Origin: Branchipolynoe longqiensis
Lineage: Eukaryota > Annelida > Polychaeta > Phyllodocida > Polynoidae
Direction: 5' to 3'
NCBI GenBank assembly: GCA_030323885.1
Contig: CM059193.1
Location: forward strand, 73,197,543-73,261,542
Length of the DNA stretch: 64,000 bases
The notes under the pieces were generated by a model, which saw only the letters and a list, made by a program, of their open reading frames with translations, ran no database searches and was not told the DNA's origin. A program made the position numbers and the translations under genes. Below, piece after piece: positions 31,665 through 41,837 of the stretch; the stretch's first letter is position 1; the number at the start of each line of letters is the position of its first letter.

Positions 31665-31872
31665 AACGGCTGGAAGACCAGTGCCCCGGCACTGACAAAA
31701 TATGTATTCAGATGAATAAAATGTTTACAAAAAAAACAAAAAAACAAAATATTCCAGAGATCACCTTAGCGAGAGATCAATAATACACCTTTCTCAAATA
31801 ATATTGGTATAACAAGTTACATGACACAACAGAGCAAACGCTTTATCCGACACCCATGAAAGGGACTCAGGT

Positions 31873-32450
31873 GTGGGACGGAATGAATCCCTGCCTAGCA
31901 GAGACCAATCAAAATCAACAACAAAATCAACAACGAAATCAACAACGAAATCAACAACAACATTAACATCAACAACATTAACATTAATAGCAACATTAAC
32001 ATTAGCAACATCAACATTAACACTAACAACGACAGTAACAACAAGGCCAATACCACCGTCAACACCAATGTCAATGCCAATACCAACACCAATCCCAACA
32101 CCAATCCCAACACCAACACCAATGACAACATCAATCCCAACACCAATCCCAACACCAATCCCAACACCAATCCCAACACCATTGTCAATGCCAACCAACA
32201 CCAATGCCAATGCCAACGCCAACACCAATGCCAACACCAACACCAATGTCAACACCAACACCAACACTGATGCCAACATCAACACCAATGCCAACACCAA
32301 CACCGATGCCAACACCAACACCAATGCCAACACCAATGCCAATGCCAACACCAACACCAATGTCAACACCAATTGGTAACACCAATGCCAACACCAATGC
32401 CAACACCAACACCAATGTCAACGTCAATGCTAACAACAGCGACAAGGATA
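31873..32450. repeat. (CCAACA)n-type hexanucleotide repeat
   Basis: About 580 bp moving from CAACAACGAAAT units through CCAACACCAATC to CCAACACCAATG units. Open frames of Thr/Pro/Met/Asn on plus and Val/Leu/Gly on minus are artefacts. Confidence 0.9.
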
Positions 32451-32719
32451 ACAATAATAATACTAATAGAAATGTAATCCAGAGCCTACACTAGTTCCTT
32501 CCAATGCGCTGGACAATAACACCACAGTGTGGCATACATGATTGTATTAACAACTTGGTGAGAAAATGTTGCACCATGGAGAATTCTCTTCAGCAGTGAC
32601 GCTGCGAATGCACTCACCCATGTTCTGTTTGTGAAACAAATAACGTACACCCCCCTCGTCCCCCGACCCCAGATTACCTACCATCGGAACCTCTAGGCTG
32701 AGCTTTTACACACTCAATA

Positions 32720-33470
32720 GACGAGATCACCGTTCCGACTGCGCATGTGCTGAAAACGGCGTTGGCAGCAAAGCAAATGTGTACGGCCATTGAGTTTGCC
32801 GATACGCATAGGCCAAAACTTTGATTTTATTCCAAATTTATAGAAATACATAACAATTTGGCATAAACATGTATGCACACATGCAATATAATGATCTGAT
32901 GAATATATCTAAGACAAAACTAGCCGTAGTTAAACATTTTGAGCTTAGCAACATACAATTTCACACAAAACAATCAGTCACTTTAAGGCTGATATCCACA
33001 TTACCATTATTAATTGTTGTTCTAAATATTAAAAAGCCAAATGTGTCCACATACACTTGTTTCAGAGAAATACATAACCAATATCTGATTAACCCTACTC
33101 ATTTTCTAGTTCTACATATGTCATTAATCATAGGATATAAATAAAAACATGAATAAAATAAGTAAAACTGACTCTGGCTATGGCCCTAACACTAGTCTGA
33201 GTACCCAGAGTTGTCTAAATCTAAATGCACATGGCATAATATGTGCTGACTATATTGATGTAAATGCAATGCTGGATAAAATATTAATATCTTAATTTAT
33301 TATATATTTTTGGTTGGTATTCTATGTTCCAAACAAGAGCTGGGGTGAGCTAAAACTAGCACATTCATAGCTGCACCCAGTGTATTAGCATCTGCCATGT
33401 GATTCTCGCGGGTTTGTTTTTCTTCCACGCATCCCACAATGCACTGCGCCGCTGGAATGGCAATGTAGTC
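32720..33470. mobile_element. MITE with GACTACATCACG ends, inverted copy
   Basis: Inverse of the element at 3825-4339 over most of its length (AACTGACTCTGGCTATGGCC, GACTATATTGATGTAAATGC, CATCCCACAATGCACTGC). About 235 bp longer, so it holds extra sequence (32830-33130). Left end degenerate. Confidence 0.7.
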
Positions 33471-33572
33471 TATCAAAGTTGTTCTTTAATGGGCTCACGC
33501 CCCTTCCCTTTCGGGCCCCTAGGCTTAAGCCTACTCAGGCTAATGGTTAATCTGTCACCGCTTCCACCCACC

Positions 33573-33852
33573 CAGGGGGGCACCCAGGAATTGGCATGGG
33601 GTTTTCCAAATATGGATCGAAACTACCCCTATTTTAGGGTAATTTTTTTCACATGGGTTGGTGGGACAACACCCATTTTAGGGCAATATTTTACATGGTT
33701 TTCTGGTGCAACAACCAACATTTTGGTGCAAATTTTCACATGATCTTAAAATCTAGTGTTCCTTAATAAATTTAATGCAAGAATTTAGGTCTATATGATT
33801 TTGGGGAAGGGGGTTTCCGGGCAACCAGGAAAACCCCCTGGGTGCGCCCCTG
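33573..33852. mobile_element. hAT-like MITE (CAGGGG ends)
   Basis: Left end CAGGGGGGCACCCAGG and the inverse of the right end CAGGGGCGCACCCAGG, both continuing to GGGGTTTTCC. C-A-G-G-G-G ends are typical of hAT elements. A partial 8-bp flank match (CCACCC) is visible. 280 bp, non-coding. Confidence 0.6.
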
Positions 33853-33865
33853 CCACCCCCTCCAT

Positions 33866-34180
33866 CGGGCGCGGTGGTCGAGTCGGTAGAGCGCGGGCAT
33901 CGCATGCGGAACGTCGGAAGTTTGATTCCCAGTCGATTCAAAGCAATGACTTATAAAATTGATACTTGTCGCTTCCTAGCCTGGCGCTCGGCATTAATAG
34001 CAGACTGGTTGGCTCAGTGTCAGGATGATGTGACTGAGTGTGATATCGGGCCATTTTTCTGGCAGCCTGATTTCCCAATGGGGCAGCACTATAAAGTCGC
34101 CAGGAGTGCGCACTGTCACAAGTCGGTTCCCATCCTGACATTACCTTAGATTTTGCCAGGACGTAAACCTCCAAGAACCC
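33866..34180 (+). mobile_element. SINE S1, full length
   Basis: Head GGGCGCGGTGGTCGAGTCGG then TAGAGCGCGGGCATCGCATG, B box GTTTGATTCCCAG, body and the 3' end near GATTTTGCCAGGACGTAAAC. Confidence 0.85.
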
Positions 34181-34204
34181 ACCTCTTTTCCCTTCCCCTG
34201 CCTC

Positions 34205-34540
34205 CCGCCTCTTTCACAACTTACCCACTAGGTGGCGCCAAATATAGCCTCTGGAAAACGGAAGTCGCTAACAGTTAAACACCACTACGATTGTTTGATT
34301 TAGTAAATCACTATCAAACGATGGTTTTTACTAGGTTCAAATGTTGTTAAAGAATGAGATTATTATGCATAATATATGTGTATACATAATATAATACAAG
34401 ACTGCGTGCGCCCAATGGAGATTATTGGGAGAGATACAAATACAGTCGAAATGTATGGTGTCGCCATCTGGTGTTAACTGTCTGTGGCAAACTATGTGAC
34501 ATCGCTTTCGTCTATAGGATTGCAAACGGACCCTGCGTTT
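34205..34540. mobile_element. Possible small TIR element
   Basis: CTAACAGTTAAACACCA (34268) and TGGTGTTAACTGTCTG (34470) are inverted to each other, and GATTGTTTGATTTAG/ATCAAACGATGG forms an internal palindrome. Borders uncertain. Confidence 0.35.
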
Positions 34541-34734
34541 AGTTCCGTTGTATAGACTTCTTTTATGGATCTATGGTTAGCTTTTGTTAAGGTGGATTCA
34601 TTTTGTTTGATACTTGCCAAACCAACCGCTTCCCACGATAGACTATCGAGTTCTAGACTGTTATCAGACGGGATATCCGAATGAGTTGAGCGTCGATCTC
34701 CCGTTTTGGTACATCGTGGGATTCGAACCCATGG

Positions 34735-34825
34735 GTTCGATTCCTTGTCGAGTCAAAACAAGTACTTAACCATTGATACTTGTCACTCCCTAGTCAGGCG
34801 CTCGGCATTATTAAGATTTTTCTTT
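34735..34825 (+). mobile_element. SINE S1 fragment
   Basis: GGGTTCGATTCCTTGTCGAG to CTCGGCATTATTAAG, B box to start of body. Confidence 0.65.
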
Positions 34826-35090
34826 CGAGTGACAGATCCATGGAATAGTCCCCCCAAACCAAGTGGTTGAAGCACCAATAGTAGAAGCATTTGAGAGAAG
34901 GCTGGATAGACATTGGAGAGGAGAACCACAGTTATATGACTTCAGGGTCGACCTCCATATATGTGTGCAAACAAATAGTTCTTTTTACCATAACAAGCTG
35001 GTATTAGAGGCCCAATAATAGGGCTGTTCTACCGTCTACCGCAGTTCAAAGCTTTCCTACCACTTTCAGCAAAAAATAAATAACAATTTA
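34826..35090 (+). pseudogene. LINE ORF2 3' terminal fragment
   Basis: RVTDPWNSPP in one frame then, after a shift at the C-run near 34855, VEAFERRLDRHWRGEPQLYD and a stop before an AAATAAATAA region. The W-N-S-L-P...F-...R-L-D-x-H-W order is the usual C-terminus of LINE ORF2. A different family from the hairpin LINE. Confidence 0.65.
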
Positions 35091-35099
35091 AGTATGTAA

Positions 35100-35604
35100 A
35101 GACCGGTCACATGGCCGTTAGTGGACGTAGTGATCCGTAGGGTAGATTAATGGGGGGCAAACGTGGTGTAAGTATGCTAAACTACGTTGAAATACGTTAA
35201 GGGACAGCAGGTTTTGGTATGGATAAATACGTTACGGTGCGGATAAATACTACGGTACGGATGCTGGTATGTTTAACTACGTCCACTAACGGCTATGTGA
35301 CCGGGCTTCGTCCAAGTATGCTAGAGCACGCTAGAGTATGGTAGAGTATGCTAGAGTATGTTAGCATCACGGAAGCAATTTCAGCCTCTAACGTAGCACT
35401 CTTTTGAACATGTCCAAAAATTAAATCGAAGATAACGGCTCACACACATTATTTCCATGTTAACATCACGGACAAGTACGGATACCGGTACGTTCAACTA
35501 CGTTCAACTACGTTCAACTACGTTCAACTACGTTCAACTACTTTCAACTACATTAGCCTCCACTACATTCAACTATGTCCACTAACAGCTATGTGATGGG
35601 GGCT
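35100..35604. mobile_element. Harbinger-like MITE (TCACATGGCCGTTAGTGGAC ends)
   Basis: Bounded by TAA on both sides (35097-35099 and 35605-35607). Left AGACCGGTCACATGGCCGTT; inverse of right AGCCCCCATCACATAGCTGT. A third copy of the terminus lies inside near 35270-35305 (CGGCTATGTGACCGGGCT), so a 206-bp unit may be nested or duplicated. An ACGTTCAACT decamer repeats at 35489-35550. Confidence 0.75.
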
Positions 35605-35664
35605 TAAGCCGAAAAATGTGTGAATTCCATTTGGCAACAAAAGGTAATTAACCAGGTATGCAGT

Positions 35665-36081
35665 AGATAACGGATTCACCCGGTACTCACAGTACACGGG
35701 TGAAGACCAGCCTTATATAAAAACGGTTGAAAAATTGGGTTAATGAAATGAGTCTTTATGAGAGCCTAATTTCACAATCTAAGAAGCAACATTTATTCTT
35801 TGTGTATGTCTTCATATTTCCCCGCTACCTTTGAGTTGAAAAATATCATAAAATATCTGGTTTAATAAGATTTAAAAGTGAAATCGACGGCGTTCTATGG
35901 CCGCTATCTTGTCTTTTTTAATTCTCTCCCATTTCACCAACTCTGTGCCGATATAAGTAACCATTTGACACTGGAGCCAGGCATTGTACTTCCTGTTCCA
36001 TACTAAAGCTATTTTCGCCTGTATTTACACTACGTTGTCATTCACCCGCGTACTACAAGTACCGGTTGAAACTTTTATCTA
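35665..36081. mobile_element. MULE-like MITE, 9-bp duplication, copy 1
   Basis: The element reads TAGATAACGG...TTTTATCTA. GGTATGCAG stands on both sides (35656-35664 and 36082-36090), an exact 9-bp duplication as made by Mutator-like elements. Subterminal inverted repeats carry TTCACCCGGTACT and AGTACACGGGTGAA. An inverted copy lies at 38905-39323. Confidence 0.75.
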
Positions 36082-36254
36082 GGTATGCAGTAGTGTTAGG
36101 TAAATCACATGTATTAATACCTGTAATCTACCCATTTTTCCATTTCTTTATGAATAAAAACATAAAACCAGTGATGTACTTTTTTTTAAACAAATTGTTA
36201 CAAAGTGCTATTAGATTTCACCATTTAAAATGTTGATATTAAAGATACCCTACC

Positions 36255-36475
36255 TTCCTCACCTAGGGAGGGGCCAGCCCGCTCCCAAACTCTCCACACT
36301 GCCTGAACATGCACTGCCTGAACATGTCATAGAAGCGCCTTCCGTCAACGCCTTCAAAGGCAGACTGGATAAGCATTGGAGGGGGCTGCAATATTGCATA
36401 CATCCGGTACTCGATGCGTTTAATCCTAGTAAATCAAATTTTGACATGCATCGACCTGATACAGGCTTATAAGCC
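36255..36475 (+). pseudogene. LINE ORF2 3' terminal fragment
   Basis: Encodes LPEHVIEAPSVNAFKGRLDK followed by HWRG, a LINE ORF2 C-terminus like the fragment at 34826, then a stop and GATGAGTATGA repeats. 5' truncated. Confidence 0.65.
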
Positions 36476-36707
36476 TAACAAAATCAGAAGCGGATGAGTA
36501 TGAGGATGAGTATGAATAGTACATTGAAACTAAAGAAAGGGTACCGTCGCATTTGTGATAATGTTGTCATGTAACACCAGATGGCAGCACGACACCTGGT
36601 TATTCTGTTCTGGCCCGTCTCGGACATATTGCAGTCCTTCTCCTAGTTCTAGGCTTGTTCAGGACATCTCGCTACCTAATGAAAGCCTCCTGTGGCAAAA
36701 GACAGAG

Positions 36708-36880
36708 TACAGTAAAACCTCGCTAACCGACCACCTCCACATATCGACCACTCCCCTATATCGATCGCTTGATTTGGATCACAACAATACCATTGTAACT
36801 CCCTAAACTGATCACCTCCCTAAATGGACTACTGAAAGTTGGTTCCAATGTCGGTCGGTTTAGAGAGGTTCTACTCTACT
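36708..36880. mobile_element. Pogo/mariner-like MITE (TACAGTAAAACCTC)
   Basis: TACAGTAAAACCTCGCTAAC to the degenerate inverse GTTTAGAGAGGTTCTACTC, with CCACTCCCCTATATCGATCG inside as in 9873. Confidence 0.65.
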
Positions 36881-36974
36881 GCATACGGGTATGCAGGTAT
36901 TGCAATACCTCAGGGAGTTTGACGCCCCAGCCCTGCAGAGTTGTAAACCACTGCCTTGTGGTACAGGTTCTTGA

Positions 36975-37246
36975 CAGAACCGAAGGCTAAGGGAGCAAAC
37001 CCTAAACAGAAAACCATGTCACTGTGGCAGCATTAAGGGCGGTTCATGTATGGAACTCCCAACATCTCCCGACCAGCCACTGCAGGGACAAATATTTTTG
37101 CGCCTGTCTGGACATGTTCTTGCCAGTGTAAAACCTATATTTGCTCCCCGAGAGAGTGCTGCTGGTAACTTGCAAAAGCCAGCAGCACTTCAACACTTTT
37201 GCAGGCAGCTTTCATGAAATGTAGACCGACTCATGGACATCACTCT
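36975..37246 (+). repeat. Dispersed repeat, copy A (left of Harbinger)
   Basis: GGCTAAGGGAGCAAACCCTA to GGCAGCTTTCATGAAATGTA, about 90 percent like copy B at 38095-38345. Copy B continues to the (ATG)n tail, so this is probably part of a LINE-like 3' end. It carries the uninterrupted GCTAAGGG site where the Harbinger end joins copy B. Confidence 0.65.
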
Positions 37247-38094
37247 CACAGCAGAGAGCATAAAAACTATGACAAGGACTACGCAAATATGTTTGCTAAA
37301 ACTAAATTATTTGGTTACATATTTCGGTTTATTTCAATTTGCATATATTTAATTGTGAGCTCAGAGCAACGATATCGTGAATCAGGACGAGGAGACAAAT
37401 ATGTTGAAAATAAATTCCTTACCAGTTGCCAGGAATCGCAGCGTGACGGCCAACCTCTCCGCAGCCGATATCGACGCTCGATATCGGGTGTTTTGTCGCG
37501 CGATACGACCCTCTACCAGACGCAACAACTCGTCGAACTGATCCGACGGCATACGGCTGAAGTTGGTGAAGGCCTGTGGCTCGTCCCTGCGCAGACCAGC
37601 CATCAGGGCATTGAAGGCTCCTAGCTCCGATCTTTGAGCGATGTGTGGGCGTACCCACACATTTCTAGCAATCTTCCGACGTCGTCGGCGACGACGGCGT
37701 ATAACAAGCACAGCAAGCGCAAGAGCCATGGCTCTCTTTTGAGCAGTTGAGCGCGGCGCCATGCTGCTGCTCAGTTTAAACGGCTCAATGTGGTTCGCGG
37801 CCCCGACGCCAGTCGCAGCGATAAAAAACAACTTGGCGCCATCTAGCGTTGCTGACCGACGGCCGATCAACAACTGCTAGGAGGCGCTGATGCGAGTGTA
37901 GTTCGCGCTAAATACACCAGGTTCGTGGAACACAGTTGCGAAACGGACGGTATATGTGCGCATACCCGATCGGTATATGTGAGCACCCACTGTCGTCAGT
38001 TTTAAGTCGAAAACGGGATGGACCGAGTCGTGACGTGTTGCGTCGGCCATCCAGTTTTAGTGCGCGAATCGTATACGGTAGGTGTGTACCGGGC
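37247..38094 (-). mobile_element. PIF/Harbinger element, truncated
   Basis: Contains a transposase first exon (37423-37762) and one element end at the high-coordinate side: GTATACGGTAGGTGTGTACC then GGGCA at 38094, followed by TAA (38095-38097). The same end occurs in the MITEs at 56040 and 62262. The opposite end and later exons were not found; the left border is a guess. Confidence 0.6.
37423..37762 (-). pseudogene. Harbinger transposase, first exon only
   Basis: Starts MAPRSTAQKRAMAL, then a run of Arg, NVWVRPHI (family: W-V-R-P), FSRMPSDQFDELLRLVEGRI and ERLAVTLRFLATG, all in the order seen at the N-terminus of PIF/Harbinger transposases (DDE_Tnp_4 group). The exon ends at a good donor (G|GTAAGG at 37422). 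The DDE catalytic exon that should follow is absent to the left, where unrelated repeat sequence begins. Could also be a domesticated fragment, but the flanking element end argues for a transposon remnant. Confidence 0.75.
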
Positions 38095-38412
38095 ATAAGG
38101 GAGCAAACCCTGAACAGAAAACCATGCCACTGTGGCAGCATCAAGGGCGGTTGATGTATGGAACTCCCAAATCTCCCGACCAGCCACTGCAGGGACAAAT
38201 AGTTTGCGCCTGTCTGGCCATGTTCTTGCCGGTGTGAAACCTCTATTTGCTCCCCGAGAGAGTGCCGCTGGTAACTTGCAAAAGCTAGCAGCATTTCAAC
38301 ACTTTTGCAGGCAGCTTTCATGAAATGTAAATGGAGACCGGCAGTCAAGTAATGAAAGCAGTCTTTGTCACATCGCGACTGACAGCATGATGATGATGAT
38401 GATGATGATGAT
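38095..38412 (+). repeat. Dispersed repeat, copy B with (ATG)n tail
   Basis: Begins exactly at the Harbinger end with TAAGGGAGCAAACCCTGAAC and runs through GGCAGCTTTCATGAAATGTA and GTCAAGTAATGAAAGCAGTC to ATG triplets (38388-38412). The tail part matches 2257-2393. Confidence 0.7.
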
Positions 38413-38561
38413 ACTGTACTGCCAAAGACTTACCAAAAAAGGTATTTGATGCTTGTTTCTTGGCATTACTAGGACAGGGTTAGCTCACTGCAAGGATAAT
38501 GCACCCGGGTGGTCTGGTGGTGTAGGTTCCATGGGCTGATTGCACACGATGCTCGTGGTGA

Positions 38562-38855
38562 TTGGTTGGTTAGTTGGAATTGTACGTCCTGGCAACATCT
38601 AAGGTCATATCAGGACGGGTACCGACTTGTAACAGGGCAGACTCGTGGTGACTTTATAGTGATGCCCCACTGGGAGACCAGGCCACCAGCACCATGACCT
38701 GATATCACACTCAGTCATATTATCCTGACACCGAGCCAAACCAGTCAGTGCCCTATCAATAATGCCAAGCGCCTGGCCAGGAAGCGACAAGTATAATTCT
38801 TTTTAAGTCATTGGCTTGACTCGACCAGGACTCAAACCTGTGGGTTCCAATCCCA
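38562..38855 (-). mobile_element. SINE S1 copy
   Basis: Inverse S1 from the tail (GTTGGAATTGTACGTCCTGG) to the B-box region (GACTCAAACCTGTGGG); the head is lost. Confidence 0.8.
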
Positions 38856-38904
38856 CGATCTAGCAAAACGGCAAAACGCAGCAGGAGGGTGGCGGGGTGC
38901 TATA

Positions 38905-39323
38905 TAGATAAAAGATTCACCCCATAGTTACAGTACAAGGGAGAACCCAAATGTAGTCTAAATACGGACGAAAATAGCTTTAGTATGGAACAGGAACTAG
39001 AAACTGTTGTTCCAGGATCAAATGACTACATATATCGGTGCAAAGTTAATGAAATGAGCGAGAATGCAAAAAGACAAGATGGCAGCGATAAAATGCCACC
39101 AGTTTTATTTTTAAAGTTCCTTAAACTACATGTTTTATTATATTTTTCCGATCAGAAGGAGCGGGTCAATATGAAGATTTATGTGAAGAATATATTTTGC
39201 TTCTTAAAATTAAGAATTTACCCGCTCAGTTCATTTCCCCAGCATGTCGAAATTCTTCGCCCGTTTTTCTAATAGGTTGGGTTTCACCCCTGTACTGGAT
39301 ATATGGGGTGAATCCTTTATCTA
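38905..39323. mobile_element. MULE-like MITE, copy 2 (inverted)
   Basis: TAGATAAAAG...CTTTATCTA, inverse of 35665-36081, sharing AAAATAGCTTTAGTATGGAA and AAGACAAGATGGCAGCGAT. Flanking 9-mers GGTGCTATA and AGTGTTCTA match at six of nine positions. Confidence 0.7.
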
Positions 39324-39370
39324 AGTGTTCTACTGTGTGCATAAAATGGATATATTGCTTGCCTATGTTA

Positions 39371-39597
39371 TTAAAGTTGCATAGTCCGGTGGTTTTGAAT
39401 TTCTGTATTTTGCCAAAACTCTGACACCATAGACTTCAGCAGTAACAGGTTCTATTAAATTTACTCAGTATTGCATTCTACACAGAAATAAAATGCTTAA
39501 TAAATGCATCAGTATGTAATTTAGATATGTAAAGTCAAATCTAGATAATTGGTTTGGTTTTGAAAATTTGATATTTCATCAGACTATGTAGCTTTAA
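39371..39597 (+). mobile_element. TTAA MITE, internally deleted
   Basis: TTAAAGTTGCATAGTCCGGT to ATCAGACTATGTAGCTTTAA, 227 bp against about 340-355 bp for longer copies. Confidence 0.8.
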
Positions 39598-39825
39598 GTC
39601 CATGCCCAGACTGATAGGCACTAGTTGTCCTGATGCACAAAGCTACTTAGGGGACATTAAGAATAGTCGATTCTGATTGATTAAAAGGGATAACACAGCA
39701 GCCGGCATCAGGGATTTTATTCAATTACGGAGAGAACCTTGCAAAAGGAAGCAATTATATGCTCTCAACTTTTTCTTACAATTGGACAACAAGCAAGCCG
39801 CGAGGATGCGCAGTTACAATCTGTT
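39598..39825. other. Spacer without recognised gene
   Basis: Nothing recognised. Confidence 0.4.
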
Positions 39826-40463
39826 TTGTTTGTTTGTTGTTTTACGTCCTAGCAACATCTAAGGCGTTCTCTGTGGCGGAGAGGTTAGAGTGTCTGACTT
39901 TTTTCTAGGTCAGACTCCTAATCTGAGGGTCGGTGGTTCAATTCCCCGTGCCCCCAGCTCTGCCAATTTGGATTTCCACCGCTGCGTATAACTTACAGCG
40001 TCATCAAATGCCGGTTGCTCTCATACCATGTCTATGTGGTGTGGGAGGTTAAAAATCCCTTGGGTCAGTAAAAGTGTACACTCGGGCTTTCTATCAACCA
40101 GCAGTGGAATGAGGAAGACCAGTCGTCTAACAAACCCCCAAACAACAAACCAAAAAAAAAAAAATCATATCAGGACGGGTACCGACTTGTGACAGTGTAC
40201 ACTCATGGTGACTTTCTAGTGCTACCCCACTGGAAGACCAGGCCAGCAGCACCATGACCTGATATCCCACTCAGTCCCATTATCCTGACACTGAGCCAAC
40301 CAGTCCCTGCCCTATCCTAATAATGCCGAGTGCCAGGCTAGGAAGCGACAAGTATCAATTTTTAAGTCATTGGTTTGACCCGACCAGGGTTCGAACCCAC
40401 GACCCCACGATCTACCAACACGGGAGACGGACTCTCTGACTCATTCGGCCATCCCGTCTGGTC
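39826..40463 (-). mobile_element. SINE S1, interrupted by SINE S2
   Basis: The S1 tail (GTTTTACGTCCTAGCAACAT, 39838-39864) and the rest of S1 (ATATCAGGACGGGTACCGAC to the tRNA-like head at 40463) are separated by the S2 element at 39865-40164. The S1 head, read on minus, is GACGGGATGGCCGAATGAGT...GGGTTCGAACCCTGG. Confidence 0.85.
39865..40164 (+). mobile_element. SINE S2, full copy with poly(A)
   Basis: The tRNA-like head has the A box TGGCGGAGAGGTTAGAGTG and a perfect B box GGTTCAATTCC. The body (CCAATTTGGATTTCCACCGC, GTCATCAAATGCCGGTTGCT) leads to GGAAGACCAGTCGTCTAAC and an A-rich tail of 13 A. The minus-strand copy at 42690-42972 confirms the borders. It sits inside an S1 element. Confidence 0.85.
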
Positions 40464-40620
40464 AGTTACAAGCTAGTAAGCCTATAGAAAAAATCCTCCG
40501 GTGCGACTGACACTGGTCAACATCCGGTGGAGGCAAGTGGGGCCAAAGGTGGCGCCACCGGTACTGTGTTGGGTCTTACAGAGTATAGCAATATGATAAT
40601 AATTTCCTTCTTTATGTGTA

Positions 40621-40705
40621 TACTCGCATAATACGCTATACATCACACACATTATATATATATATATAATATATGTATGTGATGTATAATGCATTATGCG
40701 AGTAC
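40621..40705. repeat. Near-perfect palindrome around (AT)n
   Basis: TACTCGCATAATACGCTATA...CATCACACAC is followed, after an AT run, by its inverse GTATGTGATGTATAATGCAT...TATGCGAGTA. One arm plus downstream sequence recurs at 24790-24970, so it may be the joined ends of a mobile element. Confidence 0.65.
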
Positions 40706-40829
40706 AAATGCAAGGGTAACATGTACATCCTATTTTCCTCTTGCACATTGGTGCAGCGCCTCCCCCCCCCCCCCTCCCAGCTCTCGGGTAATTGCCGGGC
40801 GGGCGCCCCCTCACGTCACACTCTGGAGG

Positions 40830-41354
40830 AAAATAACCAACAGAATCCTACATATAAAGCTTGGATGAAGATTAGTCCTTCGAGGTTGCCAACTAAAAAC
40901 ACCCTACCATATTTCATGGTAAAATCAAATTCAAATGAGTAATGTTTCTTTAAATCACCAGGTGGCAGCACCTTACTAGAGTTAGAAAATGACAAAGATC
41001 ACATGCATTGTCTTACCTGGAGTTCATCAGAATTTGACATTGTCCACTTGCTCCAGTTCCACATGGTGGTCAATCGGAAGTAAGCAGGAAGTTCTTGGTT
41101 TAATTTTCTCTTACGCGATCCACATAATTATATCCGTTGCTTTGGATACGCTGAAAACTTCCGAATCTCCATGCGTATAATGTATAGGTGCAATATGACC
41201 CCGTCATAACGCGATCGTTCAGGTCAATATAATGCGCAGATGTGATTGTGAAAGGAATTCGGGTCACGTTAAATCAGGGTTCACTTTTTTTTCTTTTTTT
41301 TTCCAATTTTTTTCACTTTGAATTAAATAATTCTGGGTTCAATTTATCATCGTA
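40830..41354. other. Spacer without recognised gene
   Basis: Nothing recognised except poly-T runs near 41287-41320. Confidence 0.4.
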
Positions 41355-41616
41355 TTATATCTGAATGTTCGTTGAATCGCAGTGTGTAGAAACTTTCCTC
41401 TTCTTCTTCTTCTTCTTCTTGGACTTGGTCTTGCGCTTTTTGCGAAGCCCAGTCTTCCCCCTCTCCTTGGTGAACTCATCACCCGAAGAAACAATGTGTT
41501 TCTTCTTTTTTCTTCGTTTAGGAAAGCTCCATCTATGAGTCTGTGTCGAAGAAATCCTCCACAGAAGACTCTTCTTGCACACTCCGTTTACGAGACACCG
41601 GTGGTTTGAGAGCCAT
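41355..41616 (-). pseudogene. Possible Lys-rich exon, frame broken
   Basis: From an ATG at 41616 a short frame reads MALKPPVSRKRSVQEESSVE then DFFDTDS and stops at 41533. In another frame the sequence continues as WSFPKRRKKKKHIVSSGDEF...LRKKRKTKSKKKKKKKRK. An acidic-then-basic, nuclear-localisation-like composition suggests a former protein-coding exon with a frameshift. The CTT repeat alone could also produce this. No homologue recognised. Confidence 0.25.
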
Positions 41617-41837
41617 TATGTGACTCTCCAATATATATATATTCCTTCAATATGCCTAAGGATCCAGTGCTTTATCTGTCGGGGTTTTAAGTCTTGGCAA
41701 CCTGCTAGTGACGATGACTGAACATGCAACTGCTAAATACGAGGTTGAGTACAAGAGCTCAAAGAACGGTGCCACGAACTGAGGGTTTCAAATCGTCAGG
41801 CATTCATTCAACCTGCACATGTCTCGGTCATCCTATC

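Larger units (their letters stand above)
30510..31750 (+). mobile_element. 5'-truncated LINE, same family as 19549
   Basis: It begins within the region after the RT active site, has an intact C-terminal frame (to 31170), a 3' UTR with CGAGACCCACTACCACTACT duplications, the hairpin AGTGCCCCGGCACT (31680-31693), ATTCAGATGAATAAA and an A/C-rich tail to about 31750. Confidence 0.8.

Noticed and set aside
31794..32494. Thr/Pro and Val/Leu/Gly-rich frames up to 192 codons
   Set aside because: Read from the CCAACA hexanucleotide repeat; open in several frames at once, with no domain.
37199..37624. 141-codon plus-strand frame
   Set aside because: It is the opposite strand of the Harbinger transposase exon plus flanking repeat.
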